From: Desmodus rotundus
Lineage: Eukaryota > Chordata > Mammalia > Chiroptera > Phyllostomidae
NCBI RefSeq assembly: GCF_022682495.2
Contig: NC_071389.1
Location: forward strand, 176,948,056 to 177,012,055
Length of the DNA: 64,000 nt
Direction of reading: 5' to 3'
The notes below the pieces were generated by a model, which was not told the origin of the DNA, ran no database searches, and worked only from the letters and a program-made list of their open reading frames with translations. Position numbers and translations under genes: made by a program. Positions 1 through 11,460 of this stretch are shown here, one piece after another (within the stretch, counting starts at the first letter, position 1; every line of letters starts with the position of its first letter).

Positions 1-402
1 CTTAATTTGGGATTATAATTCTGATCTAGAATGTGCCAGAATAGTTTTCCTCCTCTTCCTTTACTAAAGAAACAGAGACATCCAGAATATGTAGGCCCTC
101 TGCGGCCACATGAGGACAGAAGATGGAATTCCCCGCAAAGAGCATTCGTGAAGCAGGAACCTAATTGTCCTGCTGCGCTGTTTAAATAGCACAGGAGGGC
201 AGCACAAGGCCAGAACTGTCAGCCCTAATCCTGCAATATTTCAAACTGCAGCATATTTATAATCTACTTTTCTAAATGCATACACAGTTTTAATCCCCAC
301 CAAATTTAATTGAAGTCCAAATTTGCACAGCTTCCACCTATTAACATTTCAGATCATTTTCATACATCACTCATAATAATCTGAATCTAACATTTATTAT
401 AT
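1..402. other. Non-genic DNA upstream of the first SINE
   Basis: AT-rich DNA with no open reading frame of note, no splice-flanked exon candidate and no repeat that I recognise. It lies upstream of the likely GPR19 promoter, so it is presumed intergenic. Confidence 0.5.
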
Positions 403-414
403 CATAACAGAGTG

Positions 415-614
415 GTTTTTTAAAAATATCTTATTTATTTTTAGAGAGAGGGACAGTAAGGGAGAAAGAGAAACATCAATGTATGATGGTCTCTCACATG
501 ACCCCAATGGGGACCTGGCCCGAAACCCAGGCATGTGCCCTGACTGGGAATCAAACCGGCAACACTTTAGCTTGCAGGCCAGCACTCAATCCACTGAGCC
601 ATACCAGCCAGGGC
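415..614 (-). mobile_element. VES-type bat SINE, antisense
   Basis: Reads in reverse as a tRNA-derived SINE. The head (CCCTGGCTGGTATGGCTCAG) is at the right end, a B-box-like GGTTTGATTCCC follows, and the pyrimidine-rich and A-rich tail is at the left end. It is bounded by a 12-bp target-site duplication, CATAACAGAGTG, at 403-414 and 615-626. The perfect duplication fixes both ends. It does not encode protein. Confidence 0.93.
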
Positions 615-986
615 CATAACAGAGTGTTTTAAAAACTGTCTGTACAGTCAAGGAAAGTGAGGAAGTATAAACAGATAAAAGTTGACTTGCCTATGATCAC
701 TCACAGATCGATGCAAATTCAAGATAACAACCTAAATCTGATCATTTTCTATTAAACCTAGCTCTTTCAGAAAAATACCCTCCCACAAACGCATACACTG
801 CCTCTATGACATATTTGCCTTGACTTCAGATATAAATCTACAGTCTTTTAACACTTTTTGTATTTTCCAATGAGGCTGATTTTAATCCGCTAAACAAAAC
901 TAATGCAAAATAGGTAGTGACCAATAGATATTGGCAAATACATACATTCCAGTGAAGATCAAAGAGATAGCCGCTACTGCATTCTA

Positions 987-1535
987 TTGGCATGGCCATA
1001 AAATTCATTTGGTTTTTCTGTAAGAGGGCTCTCCTAGTGCTTAGTTGTCTTTAACTTCATTTGAAACAATTTTGTTAGATTGTATTGTGACAGCTGTCAT
1101 CATCATTTTAAAAAAACATCAAAATTAGTGAATTTTTGTATAGCCATTTTGGTATTGAAGATGGAAGAAAATATGCAACATTTCTGGCATATTAGGCTTT
1201 ATTATTTGAAGAAAGGTAAAAACACAACTGAAGCACACACAAAAAGATTTATGCAATGTATAGAGAAGGTGCTGTGACTGATCAAATGTGTCAAAAGTGG
1301 TTTGCGAAGTTTCATGGTGGAGATTTCTCACTGGATGATGCTCCATGGTCAGGTAGACCAGTTGAAGTTGAGAGTGATCAAATCAAGACATTAACTGAGA
1401 ACAATGAACATTATACCACATGGGAGATAGCTGACATACTAAAAATATCCAATTCAATGAAGTTATCGGTGAAATGGAAAACGTGTCTTTTATTCTTATG
1501 GGAAAAAACCCAAATGGACTTACTGGCCAACCCAA
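987..1535 (+). mobile_element. Internally deleted mariner element (about 550 bp)
   Basis: A Tc1/mariner relic. The left terminal inverted repeat is degraded; the right one reads TTGGGTTGGCC in reverse. TA dinucleotides flank both sides (985-986, 1536-1537). Inside, + strand reading gives the N-terminal part of a mariner transposase: the EGAVTDQMCQKWFAKF motif, then SLDDAPWSGRP, then a helix-turn-helix ending ILKIS. The whole catalytic DDD domain is missing and the coding part runs straight into the right terminus. A second copy at 46368-46924 has the same structure, so the deletion was probably present before both insertions. It cannot make an active transposase. Confidence 0.88.
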
Positions 1536-1537
1536 TA

Positions 1538-2330
1538 TTAGGCGTCCTAGATATGACAGTCATGGAACCCATTAAGTCTACAGCCCCTTTCAAGAGAAAG
1601 TGCCCCACCCCCTTACCACACCACATGGCATAAGCTCTTGACCAAGAGCTGTGATTTCTGAGGGGCCCGGTACAGAAAGCTCTGCCCAAAAGAAAGAAGA
1701 TGATTATTAGCCAATCCAATCTTACATTCTCAAGAATTAGAACTGGGAAGTACGGTAAAAACCAGATGGTCATAGTAAAAGAGAATAGACAGTGCAGAGA
1801 AAAGACACACAGGGACCAGCAGAGTCACTGTGTGCTGGAATCATAGGCAATGGACTGCCAGGCAAAGGTGTCTAGAACTTCCAACAAGCCAAATGAACTT
1901 TTGATTCCCATTTACATGTGACCCTTTCAAGGCCCCATAGTTTGGCTTTCCATGGTCTAAGGACTTGGCAGTATGACTAAGATTCCTGTCACACATGTGA
2001 ACACACACATACACACATTTCACACCTTACTAAATCTTACTATCATATTGATCATAATAAAAAAATCCAGAGACTGGTTTGTTTGTTGGGGGTTTTTTTT
2101 AGATGTAGGCTCTCGGTGATTGATTCTGCAAGCATCCAGGGCCTTCAAAATCTGGCCCTAACTCACACATCTATACATTTTCTCTACTTAATGTTATGCT
2201 CCCTATGCTCCCTAAACATCTCACCTTCTATTACAAATTAAAGTCTTCACATTCATCATTTAAAACTGACAAATAGAATCCAATAAAATTGCCAACTTGT
2301 TAACATCTATGTTTTTATCTAACCCTAAGG
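1538..2330. other. Non-genic DNA, nothing recognised
   Basis: Short open frames only. No splice-bounded exon candidate and no clear repeat family. Presumed intergenic DNA upstream of the GPR19 promoter. Confidence 0.4.
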
Positions 2331-2520
2331 CAGGGGTGTCAAACTCCTTTTCACAGGGGGCCACATCAGCCTTGTGGTTGCCTTCAAAGGGCCGGAATAA
2401 TTTTAGGACTGTATAAATGTAACTACTCCTTAACAGTTAAGGAGTTGAAATTACATCGGCCCTTTGAAGGAAACCACAAGGCTGATGGGGCCCCTGGTGA
2501 AAAGGAGTTTGACACCCCTG
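2331..2520. mobile_element. hAT-type MITE with long inverted repeats
   Basis: A 190-bp element starting CAGGGGTGTCAAACTC and ending with its reverse complement. The arms pair over roughly 65 bases, and the centre is the palindrome CTCCTTAACAGTTAAGGAG. Flanking 8-bp duplications are CCCTAAGG (2323-2330) and CTCTAAGG (2521-2528), 7 of 8 identical; an 8-bp duplication is the hallmark of hAT transposition. No coding capacity, so it would have moved with a transposase supplied in trans. Related copies are at 57443-57633 and, truncated, at 61543-61655. Confidence 0.92.
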
Positions 2521-2528
2521 CTCTAAGG

Positions 2529-3169
2529 TAAAGATCTAGGTTTAGCCTAATCTACCCGTTTTTTAAGGTTCTTTTTTGAGCACATTTAAATGTATCATTA
2601 GAAAATTTTCCATAAAGATATTTTAAAAATCAGCTTGTCTGCCTTGTTTTCAAATGCATCCAGTCATACCTATAACAAAGTTTCAACCTATCTTCTCATC
2701 TGAAACTGTCTTTGAAGGGAACTTAAAACCATTTTTTAAAATTTGTTTGTTGGTTTGGGCTTTTTCTGGCTATTGCTTCTAGAGTCATCTCTCATTTTAG
2801 TTTCAAAATTTGCATGGTTGCCTTTTTTTAACCTGGCTCCAAGAACCGGTCATAATCAGGCAGGTATTGCTCGAGGTTGGCTTCAGGTTTAGGCTTATTT
2901 GCATCTACCATAAGATTCTGTATTTTACCTAAGACCCCAAATACTGCCTCCGCTTTTGGATTTACTGCTGCTGCTTATACTCCTTCGTCCTGGTTACAGT
3001 GGTACCATCCACTTGGTCAAGTTCGTTAGATCCTGAAGGGCAGGTCTGACACAACAACAATTACTGCGTGTTCAGAGTTTTCACAACCTTTCCTATTTTC
3101 ACTGGCTTCAGACTTACACGGAAACTGTCCTGTTCTTAACCTCCCATCGGGGTCCTGGATGAAAACACG
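2529..3169. other. Non-genic DNA before the CpG-rich block
   Basis: No gene or clear repeat seen. Base composition rises in GC towards the right, leading into the CpG-rich promoter-like block. Confidence 0.4.
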
Positions 3170-3254
3170 ATTTTCAGTATGAGTTACACGTCAAGACCGC
3201 AAACGCCGGGGCTCTGGGAGCCGGAGCCGTCTCCCGAGTTCGTAAACAAACTCC

Positions 3255-3266
3255 TGCGCAGGCGCA
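3255..3266 (+). promoter_or_regulatory. NRF1-like site
   Basis: TGCGCAGGCGCA differs at one base from the palindromic NRF1 consensus TGCGCATGCGCA. A related core, GCGCCTGCGC, is at 3744-3753. NRF1 sites are typical of CpG-island promoters. Confidence 0.6.
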
Positions 3267-3765
3267 CGGGCAGCCCGAGGTTAAACGACTTGGCTGGTAG
3301 CCAACTGGATTTTTAGTAGTGAAAAGTGCAAAAACCAAACTTTGTGTGCTAAGGTGATAACCTGTTTGGCTGTTTCTTTCTTTCTTTCTTAACATATCTC
3401 TGGATTTTGTCTCCGGAGAACATATGCGGCCCCAGGGGGACTCGCAGAGAAGCCCTTCGAAGAATTCCTCCGCCCCAAGAACCGCCGCCAGCGGGTCGGC
3501 TAGTTAGTTATACTGGCCTCATTTGTTCTCGCTGCCGACTCCAGATCTTTATTTTATTTGACTGCAACACTAATTCACCCGGGCTCTATTTAAAAACAAA
3601 ACAAAACTAACAAACAAAACAAGCCTCACAGAAAGAGCTCTACTCTCCGAGTTCCCCAAACATCGCGATATCTGCCTGCGCGGAAAGCGGCCGTTTACGC
3701 CCCTGCACCGCCCCACCCCCCAACTCCGGGCCTGAATACGTTCGCGCCTGCGCTGGACTAATCGT

Positions 3766-3777
3766 TTTAGCGCGAAA
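3766..3777 (+). promoter_or_regulatory. E2F-like site with adjacent CHR-like motif
   Basis: TTTAGCGCGAAA is a near-palindromic E2F site. Three bases downstream, TTCAAA at 3781-3786 reads TTTGAA on the - strand, the core of the cell-cycle homology region. Orientation and spacing are not the classical CDE/CHR layout, so combined DREAM-complex use is inference. Confidence 0.55.
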
Positions 3778-3972
3778 AATTTCAAAAGTTTATGCTTGGT
3801 TATAGCCAACCAAATTTGGCCCTGGAAGAAGGTCGGTCACGTTGGTCCGATGGATGCAAGTGCACAACACTACATTCTCCGAGATTTTGCAGTCACAAAT
3901 CCACATGTCTGTACGGTCGTCCCCTTCCCGTTTGTATGTAGTTGTCTGTGAACTCTGTGAGCAGGCAGTTAC

Positions 3973-3981
3973 AGCCAATCA
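3973..3981 (+). promoter_or_regulatory. CCAAT box (NF-Y type)
   Basis: AGCCAATCA matches the NF-Y consensus around CCAAT at 3975-3979. It lies about 200 bases downstream of the E2F-like site. Confidence 0.5.
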
Positions 3982-3990
3982 AGCAGTGAA

Positions 3991-4418
3991 GGAGTGGGCA
4001 TGGCAGAGCTGACCAAAGTTTTAAAATAGGGGTAATGAGTTCTATGAGTGGACGATAACTGGAAGCGACAAAGGAATAAATGTGAAGGGTCAAGATTTTT
4101 TTTATTTTTTTATTTGATACTATTTTACTGGAGGCAAGAGAAGATGTGAGTGTGAGCTAAGGTAATACGGTGGGAAGGAGATGGGAAATTTTGAGAGGTA
4201 AATTAAGGCTGTAACTATGAAGCACAACCATGAAGTGATACTAAGAAGATAAAACTGTTGGCCATGGAGGAAGTTTCCTTAATACAGAAAGGCAGAAGTG
4301 CCAGATGTTTAGTCTATGATGTGTAAGGTGAAAACTGGGAAATCCATAAGTGTGGAACAAAGCAGGATTCTAGAAGCCATAGTCCTGGGCAAACTGCAGT
4401 TGGGATTAGAAAGAACAG
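3991..4418. other. Presumed start of GPR19 intron
   Basis: No coding potential. AAG|GTAATA near 4158 could be a donor for a first noncoding exon, but nothing else supports it. Confidence 0.3.
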
Positions 4419-4614
4419 GTACGCCCTGGCTGGTGTAGCTCAGTGGATTGAGCGCGGGCTGTGAACCAAAGGATCACTGGTTCGATTCCCAGTCAGGGCA
4501 CATGCCTGGGTTGCAGGCCAGGTCCCCAGTGAGGGCCGCAAGAGAGGCAACCACACATTGATCTTTCCTTCCTTCTTTCCCCCTCCCTTCCCCTCTCTTT
4601 AAAAAAAAAAAGAA
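4419..4614 (+). mobile_element. VES-type bat SINE, sense
   Basis: Complete element: tRNA-like head GCCCTGGCTGGTGTAGCTCAG, B-box-like GGTTCGATTCCC, CT-rich segment and A-rich tail. An 11-bp duplication AGAAAGAACAG lies at 4408-4418 and 4615-4625. The body is close to the other young copies here, suggesting recent insertion. Confidence 0.93.
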
Positions 4615-4625
4615 AGAAAGAACAG

Positions 4626-5371
4626 TTACAGTAACTAGACTCAGAAATTTGGGAACTGTTTTGAGAGAACTGACTAATCTGACCTCTTTCTCTCTCAGGA
4701 TACATGGGACACCTGCACAAGCATTGGGTTTTGTCCTGCAACACCCAACACCTGAAGTGTTCCCTCCCAATGAGGCCCTTGGTCCCTACCACCTTCCACA
4801 AATCCCATACCTCAGCCAGAATGAAATGTGGATTTTATGGAATGACGTGGTTGAAATTTAGCTACCAAGTTACTTAGATGTACCACTGGCACATTACAAA
4901 AGTGTACATACTTCTAGCCTCTAGCCTCCCAGGTCACTAGCTAGAAGAATCCATTTTGATATTGGCAACAGTCTTAGGCAGCTTAGCCAGTATATTTTGA
5001 TCCTTCATGCACTGTCTGGAGTGCAAGGCCGAGGATGCTGATGGAGTACATAATTTTGCTAGACCAGCAAAAGAATGTCTTTTAAGTAAGCAATACAACC
5101 ACAGGGGTTAAGCTTGCAGATTCAGAATGGAAGTATTATACTTCGATAAAGACCCAGACATGATAGTCCCCTATCAAGAAGTTCTCCATGGAGCACTTCA
5201 CTTCATTTTGACAGCCTAAAGTATAGCCTAACATCTGGGCTATATGTGTGGAGTTCATGAGAAAATGTTGCAGGAAAAATCCACGGATACAATAGGATAG
5301 GATTTCAGGGGTGAAGCCTGGGTTTCTTGTTTTAGGGAGTGGGATCATCCAGCTGTAAGAGGCATGACACA
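4626..5371. other. Non-genic DNA
   Basis: No exon or repeat that I can name. Open frames are short and lack splice or start context. Confidence 0.4.
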
Positions 5372-5600
5372 TCAGTATGGTGTCACAGAAAGTGTGTGGA
5401 GTTGGAAATTAGACCTGGGGTTTGACTCTTGGATCTGCCAATCACTCTGTGTGACCTCTATGAAGTCTTAGTTTCCGTCCTTGTATAATAAGGATAACAG
5501 TGCCTACTTCACAGGATAAAATGAGGTACTACTGAAAAGGCAACATGAGTTAGTAGCTTAGAGCTTGGTATGTGGTATGTGATCCACAAATGAGATGGCA
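5372..5600 (+). mobile_element. MIR-type ancient SINE
   Basis: Diverged match to the mammalian MIR core in sense order: the 'GTGTGACC' stretch, 'CTTAGTTTCC', 'ATAATAAGGATAACAGTGCCTACTTCACAGG', then 'AAATGAGGTA'. These pieces are listed separately because the copy is old and patchy. Confidence 0.7.
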
Positions 5601-5676
5601 TTTATGCATGCCATCTACCCATCAAATTGGATGCTCTATGTAGCATAGGTCCATCTCTGTTTAGAGAGGCTTAAGA

Positions 5677-5834
5677 CAGGTTCTCTACCTTGCCTGCATC
5701 ACCTGGAGAACTTTTAAAAAGTCTAATGCTCAGGCTTTGTCCTAGACCAATTAAAAAATAATTTGTGGGAGTGGAGCCCAGAGATCAGTATTTTTTAAAG
5801 CTCTTCATTTTGCTACTAAGGTTGAGAACCACTG
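5677..5834 (+). mobile_element. MER5A-like hAT MITE
   Basis: A 158-bp copy. It contains CACCTGGAGAACTTTTAAA near the left and ends with GGTTGAGAACCACTG, the reverse complement of the classical MER5A start. Flanks GCTTAAGA (5669-5676) and CTTTAAGA (5835-5842) are 7/8 identical, as expected of an old 8-bp hAT duplication. Confidence 0.85.
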
Positions 5835-5999
5835 CTTTAAGAGTTTCCTTTAAGAAGAAGGAGGAAAGAATTAGACCTGTGGTCTGAGACCACCTGATCT
5901 GGATAGCTGTATATTTGAAAAATTTCTGAAGGAACAAAGGCTAGGGCTTGAGATAAGCAGATAAGTGGCACATAGTGAGCTATGTTCAGAAGAGAGACC

Positions 6000-8572
6000 T
6001 CTATAGGAGGACTTCCGGTCAAGATGGTGGTATAGGCAGACATGGCTCGCCTCTTCGCACAACCACATCAAAATTGCAACTAAAATATAGAACAACCGTC
6101 AATCAGAACCATCAGAAATTGAGTTGAATGGAAGTCTGACAACTATGAAATTAAAGAAACCACATCCATCCAGACTGGTATGAGGGACACAGGCTGGAAC
6201 AGGCTGGTTCCACACCCACTGTGTGTTGGATAAAAATCCAGGGAGATATCTCAGGAGTAAGGAGTCCCAGTCCCACAGCAGAATCCCCAGCCCAGAATTC
6301 TAGTGCTGGGAAGATAAGTTTCTATAACTTCTGTCTGCAAAACCAAGCGGGGATTGAGTTGGTAGAAGAAACTTCTGGAGCCCCAAGCATTTCCTCTTAA
6401 AGAACCTACACATGGACTCACCTATTCAGACTCACACTCTCTGAGCTCTGGCACTGGGGTAGCAGCCTGAAAGGTACCAGTGGCATACAGGGAGAAACTA
6501 AAGTGTCTGGCATCAAGGTGAAAAGGTCATTGTCCCTTTTCTGAGCCCTCCCCACACAGAGCCACTGAGCCGGCAAGCTGGTGCCATATTTGAGACTCCA
6601 TCAACCTGGCTAACACTATTTGACCCATCTTGGAGATACCCAGAGACTCTGTCCCACCCAACTTATGGGCCCACCCAAACTGCTTTTCCATATGAATGGC
6701 TGGTCTTGGCTCATGCTATACAACTCCCTAAATCCTCTCAAATAAGCAACAGGTGGCCTAAATGAGCCCCAGGCCCAGCACTATCAGCAGCCAGCCTAGA
6801 TTCACAGCTTGGCTTTACCTGGGAGTCTAACCAAGCCCAGTACAAGTAGCAGATATCTCAGATTGCTTTACAGCTCAGGCAGGGTGGCCCTGGGCAGGGC
6901 ACAGGTTGGAGCTGACCTTGGTCTGCACCACCCAGGAAACCCATGGGCAAGTGTACCCAGTGGACAGCTACCGACCATGTCAGAGCACCACCACCCTGCT
7001 CCTGCACATCTGACCCTCCATGGATGGTGGAGGTTGGTGGTAAGTAATCACAGCCAATTCTTCCAGCTAACTGGCCTGAGTAAATCCCTCCCATTGATCT
7101 GCCAACAGCAACCAAAGCCAACTACAAGAGGAAGGTGTACTCAACCCACACAGAGGGCACACCTCAAGTACCCAGCTTGGGTGATAGGGAAGGCTGTGCC
7201 ACTAGACCCAACAGGACTCCTATTACATTAGGCCACTCTATGAATACGTGGAGTCAAAGCAGCTCTATTTAATACATAGATACAAACAGAGGGAGGCTGC
7301 CAAAATGAGGACACCAAGAAACATGGCCCAAAATGAAAGAACAGATCAAAACTCCAGAAAAAGAGGTAAACAAAATGGAAATAAGCAATCTATCAGATAC
7401 AGAGTTCAAAACATTCATTATAAAGATGCTCAAGGAACTTAGTGAGGACTTCAACAGAATAAAAGAGATCCAGTCAGAAATGAAGGATACACTAATTGAA
7501 ATAAAGAACAATTTACAGGGAAACAGCAGTAGAATGGATAAAACTGAGAATCAAATCAATGATTCGGGACATAAGAAAGCAAAAAATAACCAACCAGAAC
7601 AACAAGAAGAAAAATGATTCCAAAAAAAATAAGGATAGTATAAGCAGCCTCTGGGACAACTTCCAGAGGTCAAACATTTGTATCATAGGGGTACCAGAAG
7701 AAGAGAAAGCAAGATATTGGAAGTCTAGTTGAAAAAATAATGAAAGAAAACTTCCCTAATTTGGTGAAGGAAATAGACATGCAAGTCCAGGAAGCACAGA
7801 GAATCCCCAACAAGATGGATGCAAAGAGGCCCACTCCAAGAAACATCTTAATTAAAATGCTAAAGGTTAAAGATAAAGAGAGAATCTTAAAAGCATCAAG
7901 GGAAAAGAAGTTAGTTACCTACAGGGGAGTTCCCCTAAGACTGTCAGTTGATTTCTCAAAAGAAACTTTGCAGGCCAGAAGGGATTGGCAGGAAATATTC
8001 AAAGTCATGAAAACAGGGACCCACAGACAAGATTGCTTTACCCAGCAAAGCTATCATTTAGAATCGAAGGGCAGATAAAGAGCTTCCCAGATAAGAAAAT
8101 AACAAAGGGAATTCATCATCACCAAACCATTATTATATAAAATGTTAAAGGGACTTATTTAAGTAAAGAAGAAGATGAAAACTATGAACAATAATATGGT
8201 GAAGAATACAAACCTATCAACAATTGAATCTAAGAAACAGACTAAGCAAACAAGAAAAACAGAGAAAGAATCATGGATACGGAGAGCCTCGTGATGGTTG
8301 CCAAATAGGAGGGGGTCATGCGGGTATGGGTGAGGAAGTGAGGGGATCAAGAAGTACCAATAGGTAGTTACAGAATAGTCATGGGGATATAAAGTACAGT
8401 ACAGGAAATGGAATAGCCAAAGAACTTATATGCATGACCCATGGACATGCACAATGGTGGGGGGGGGGTAGTGCCTGAGGGAGTGGGAAGTGCTGGGTGA
8501 AGGGGGGCAAAAGGGGAAGATTGGGATGACTGTAAAAGCATAGTCAATAAAATGTAAGTTAAAAAAAAAAAA
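6000..8572 (+). mobile_element. Full-length ORF1-only L1 (HAL1-like), copy 1
   Basis: A complete L1-derived element without ORF2. The 5' end carries GGAGGACTTCCGG followed by CAAGATGG (6020-6027), resembling the YY1 site at the start of other L1 5' UTRs. About 1.3 kb of 5' UTR follows. L1 ORF1 is then recognisable: a coiled-coil N-terminal part at 7333-7617 ([17 protein letters not shown]), a frame break, and the C-terminal RNA-binding part at 7740-8078 ([35 protein letters not shown]). Directly after ORF1 comes L1 3' UTR and a poly(A) run; the roughly 3.8 kb expected for ORF2 (endonuclease and reverse transcriptase) is absent. Flanks AGAAGAGAGACC (5988-5999) and AGAAGATAGACC (8573-8584) are an 11/12 duplication, so this is a single insertion with an intact 5' end. 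ORF1 is broken, so the copy is dead. Confidence 0.9.
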
Positions 8573-8584
8573 AGAAGATAGACC

Positions 8585-9650
8585 AATACAATACATGTTA
8601 GGTATCCAGATTTAGGAAAGGTCAGTGACAAAGTCATTAACATAGGTTCCGGGAATATATAGGATGTTCTGTAGAAATGAGGAATTTGAACCTCTCAAGC
8701 TGATGCTTTGATCTAGCACAGGCAACGTTGATGATGATGTTTTTATTGCTTTACCACGTGGTGAATCTTGAGCTCTCAGCAGGCCTAAAGGCAGTAGAGG
8801 GGTGAGATGAACTTTTATAACCTGCTCTGCTCCATTAGTTGGGGAGAAGTATCAAGGCATTTTTGAAGTGTATGCATGTGGATGTTCTTCTCCAGTGGGA
8901 TGGTGCACATGGGAAAGCATGTACAGGAGGCCATTGATGATGAAGCCTCTTCTCAACCAATCAGGGTTGAGGTAGGGGCTCTAACTACCCAAGTCGTGTT
9001 TTGGTACTAGCAGATGAGAAAGGTGAGGTTCAAGTCTGTTTTTGTGGACTTTTAGTGAAAAACCCTTTGGAATAGGAGGGATGTTATAGAATTTGAGCTT
9101 CTAAGGACAAGGTTCTTTCTCATAGGTCAACTCTTGTGTCCAGGAATATAAGTAATTCAAAAGTTGAAACCACATCAGTTATTGGATGTCAAGACCCAAA
9201 TGAGTTAGCAATAGCCAGGAAACCTGCCACATAGGGTAACCTGTCTCTAACTGGGTTCCTTTTCTTGAGAAGCACATTAGTTTTTTAGCAAGTGAATTGG
9301 CGAAATGGCTAAACATTGTCTCCTGGGTGAGGAGACAAGGGATTTAGAGACTATGCAGAAGTCAATAATTAGAAGTTATGAAATGGGTGAATAGCAGATT
9401 ATCCAGAAATGTGGAGTGGAGTAGGGTAGAAGGATAGGAGACTCTGGGTGAGGAGGGGAAATTTTGAGAGTTAGAAACAGAAAAATCCCAAGTGGTGACA
9501 CTTTAGTTAAGCTGTTATAAAAGCATGTTAAAATGGGAGTGCTCTCTGAGATCCTATGACAAGAACTATCAGAGACAGACCACCCTTACTTAACACACTA
9601 CAGAAATATACCCAGGAAAAGTAGGTTTCTTATTTTTTCTAGAGTTTCAC
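8585..9650. other. Presumed GPR19 intron, nothing recognised
   Basis: Unique-looking DNA with no exon candidate and no repeat that I can name. Confidence 0.4.
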
Positions 9651-9830
9651 CTGTGTACCAGTTATCTTTTACTGCATAAAAAAATACCCCAAAACTTAGT
9701 CACTTAAAACAATAATAAAGGTTATCTCCTAATTTCTGTGGGTCAAGAATTTGGGAGCAGCTTAGCTGGGCAGTTCTGGGACTGTAGTCAGTCACTAGAC
9801 TAGGGCTAGAGGATCTGCTGTCAAGGCCAC
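9651..9830 (-). mobile_element. Old MaLR-like LTR fragment
   Basis: Contains ACTTAGTCACTTAAAACAA then TCTGTGGGTCAAGAATTTGGGAGCAGCTTAGCTGGG in pieces, resembling the reverse of MLT1-type LTR ends (the phrase 'AGTGGCTTAAAACAAC' is diagnostic). Family assignment is tentative. Confidence 0.45.
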
Positions 9831-9969
9831 ACTGCTTCATATTAGGCATAAAATTTCAGGCTATCCCACTATTAGCGATGTTAAATTTGATCAATTGGTT
9901 AACACCCCACCCCAGACTCACCATTGAAAAGGTGACACATTTCCCCTTGCAGTTTGTAAATAATCTATA

Positions 9970-11220
9970 AACAACCTGTTCCTGACAACTTGTGATCTGA
10001 TGGTATGAATACCTTCATAGTCTTTGCCTTGCCTGAGTCAGTTATTTCACTGGGGTTCGCAAAAATGGCATTCTAATCATTCTATTATGCACTTACTAGC
10101 TGACATACTTCTGTAAAGGAGGGCTTTCTTGTAAAGAAACGATTTTAATGAATCTTTCAGTGAACAATTGGGCAACGGTTTGCTTCTAGTTTTGTTTAAA
10201 CCAGTTGGGAAGATCCTGACTTTTTAAAGGATTTGTTACCGATTATTGGAGCTATTCACCAATATCTCAATAGCATCCCCAATATTTTCAGTTGTTTCTT
10301 TGCTTGGTTCCTGGATTCTTAAATCCAGGCAATGCACCATTGTAGGATTTGAGGTAAAGGTGGATGAGAGGTTCACCATTCTGTGGCAGAACAGAAGAAA
10401 AAGTACTAGGTGGGAATCAAGAAGCGGCACAACACCTTGACTGCACCAGTCCTGGGGAAGATCAGTTTTGGAAAGCATGCTTGTGGACGGCAAGGGTCGA
10501 GAAATTAGTTCCCATAAAACTTGTGTGCATGCTCAGGGACCCCTCAGAAAGTTTCTGTGTGCCCAGTCTGAGGACCTGCTCTGCAGGACCAAACACTCTG
10601 AACAACTTTTGGTTGATGACAAGGGAAGGCAGAAATAAGGCAATTTCAAGAATGGCTTTCAAAATAGTAGCCTGGATTTGAAGCCTTATTGTCTTCATGT
10701 ACACTCCTATTTTGAATTTCAGAAGCCGGATACTTCTTTCCATTCCTTTTGTGGAGTAAGTGGAGCCATACTTCCTATCCCTAAGGCAAATTCATTCAGT
10801 AGGCAGAGGAATAAAAATCACTCAAATCATTTTCAAAATATTTTTCTAGCTACCCAAGTATTGTAGGGTTTTATGGGTTTGGATGGAAGACAATTGTCTC
10901 TTTATCTTCTTCTAAATGGCTAGGGATAAGTTTTGTGACTAGAAACAATATTTTACACAGAATTAGTATTTATATAGCATGCTTTGTAGCAGTTATTAAT
11001 AATATTCTGATTCCTTGTAAAATTATTTATCATTAATACTTGATGTACACATTCAATCATTCTAAAAGAAATGAATAATTTGTACTTCTTTTTGGTCTCA
11101 AATAATTTAAAGCAATCTTTTCTATTTCTCCTGTCAAAGGACCATAGAAATTAATCATATCACATTAAATTGACAAGTTATTTTAGCCTAGTCCATGATT
11201 TATGATGCCAAATAGTATAG
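9970..11220. other. Presumed GPR19 intron, nothing recognised
   Basis: Modest open frames exist on both strands around 10236-10866, but none has recognisable domains, splice boundaries or codon-like conservation that I can judge by eye. Treated as non-coding. Confidence 0.4.
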
Positions 11221-11224
11221 TATG

Positions 11225-11460
11225 GTGTACCTACTCTGGGGTCAAGATTAGTTTCAAATCCTAGCTCTCACACGAACCAGCAGTACAGTTTGGGGCATAT
11301 TATTTATCTTCTCTATGCCTTAGTTTACTCATCTGTAAAACAGGTATGTTAATAATAGCATCTGCCTTGTTATTTGATAGGAAAATTAAGTGACATCATG
11401 TGCTAAATACCTGGCACATGATAAACATAAGCTGTTTTGTATTTATTGTTGTTATTGACT
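11225..11460 (+). mobile_element. MIR-type ancient SINE
   Basis: Sense MIR with phrases 'CAAATCCTAGCTCTCACAC', 'GCCTTAGTTTACTCATCTGT' and 'AATACCTGGCACATGATAA'. Diverged, so no target duplication is visible. Confidence 0.8.

Larger units (their letters stand above)
3170..3990 (+). promoter_or_regulatory. GPR19: CpG-rich block, likely GPR19 promoter and first noncoding exon
   Basis: This is the only CpG-dense interval in the left half of the window, in otherwise AT-rich DNA. It lies about 22.5 kb upstream of the GPR19 coding exon and on the right side of it for a + strand gene. The coding exon begins with a splice acceptor two codons' length upstream of the ATG region, so at least one untranslated exon must lie upstream. 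Visible motifs are two NRF1-like GCGC palindromes, an E2F site with a nearby CHR-like TTTGAA, and a CCAAT box. The exact start site and the donor of exon 1 cannot be fixed from sequence alone. The alternative is an unrelated CpG island. Confidence 0.6.

Noticed and set aside
4440..4500. tRNA-like A and B boxes (also in the other SINE heads)
   Set aside because: These are tRNA-derived SINE heads with no cloverleaf acceptor stem; not tRNA genes.
10236..10866. Overlapping open frames on both strands suggesting an exon or processed pseudogene
   Set aside because: No domain recognised, no consistent single frame, no splice boundaries and no poly(A) relic.
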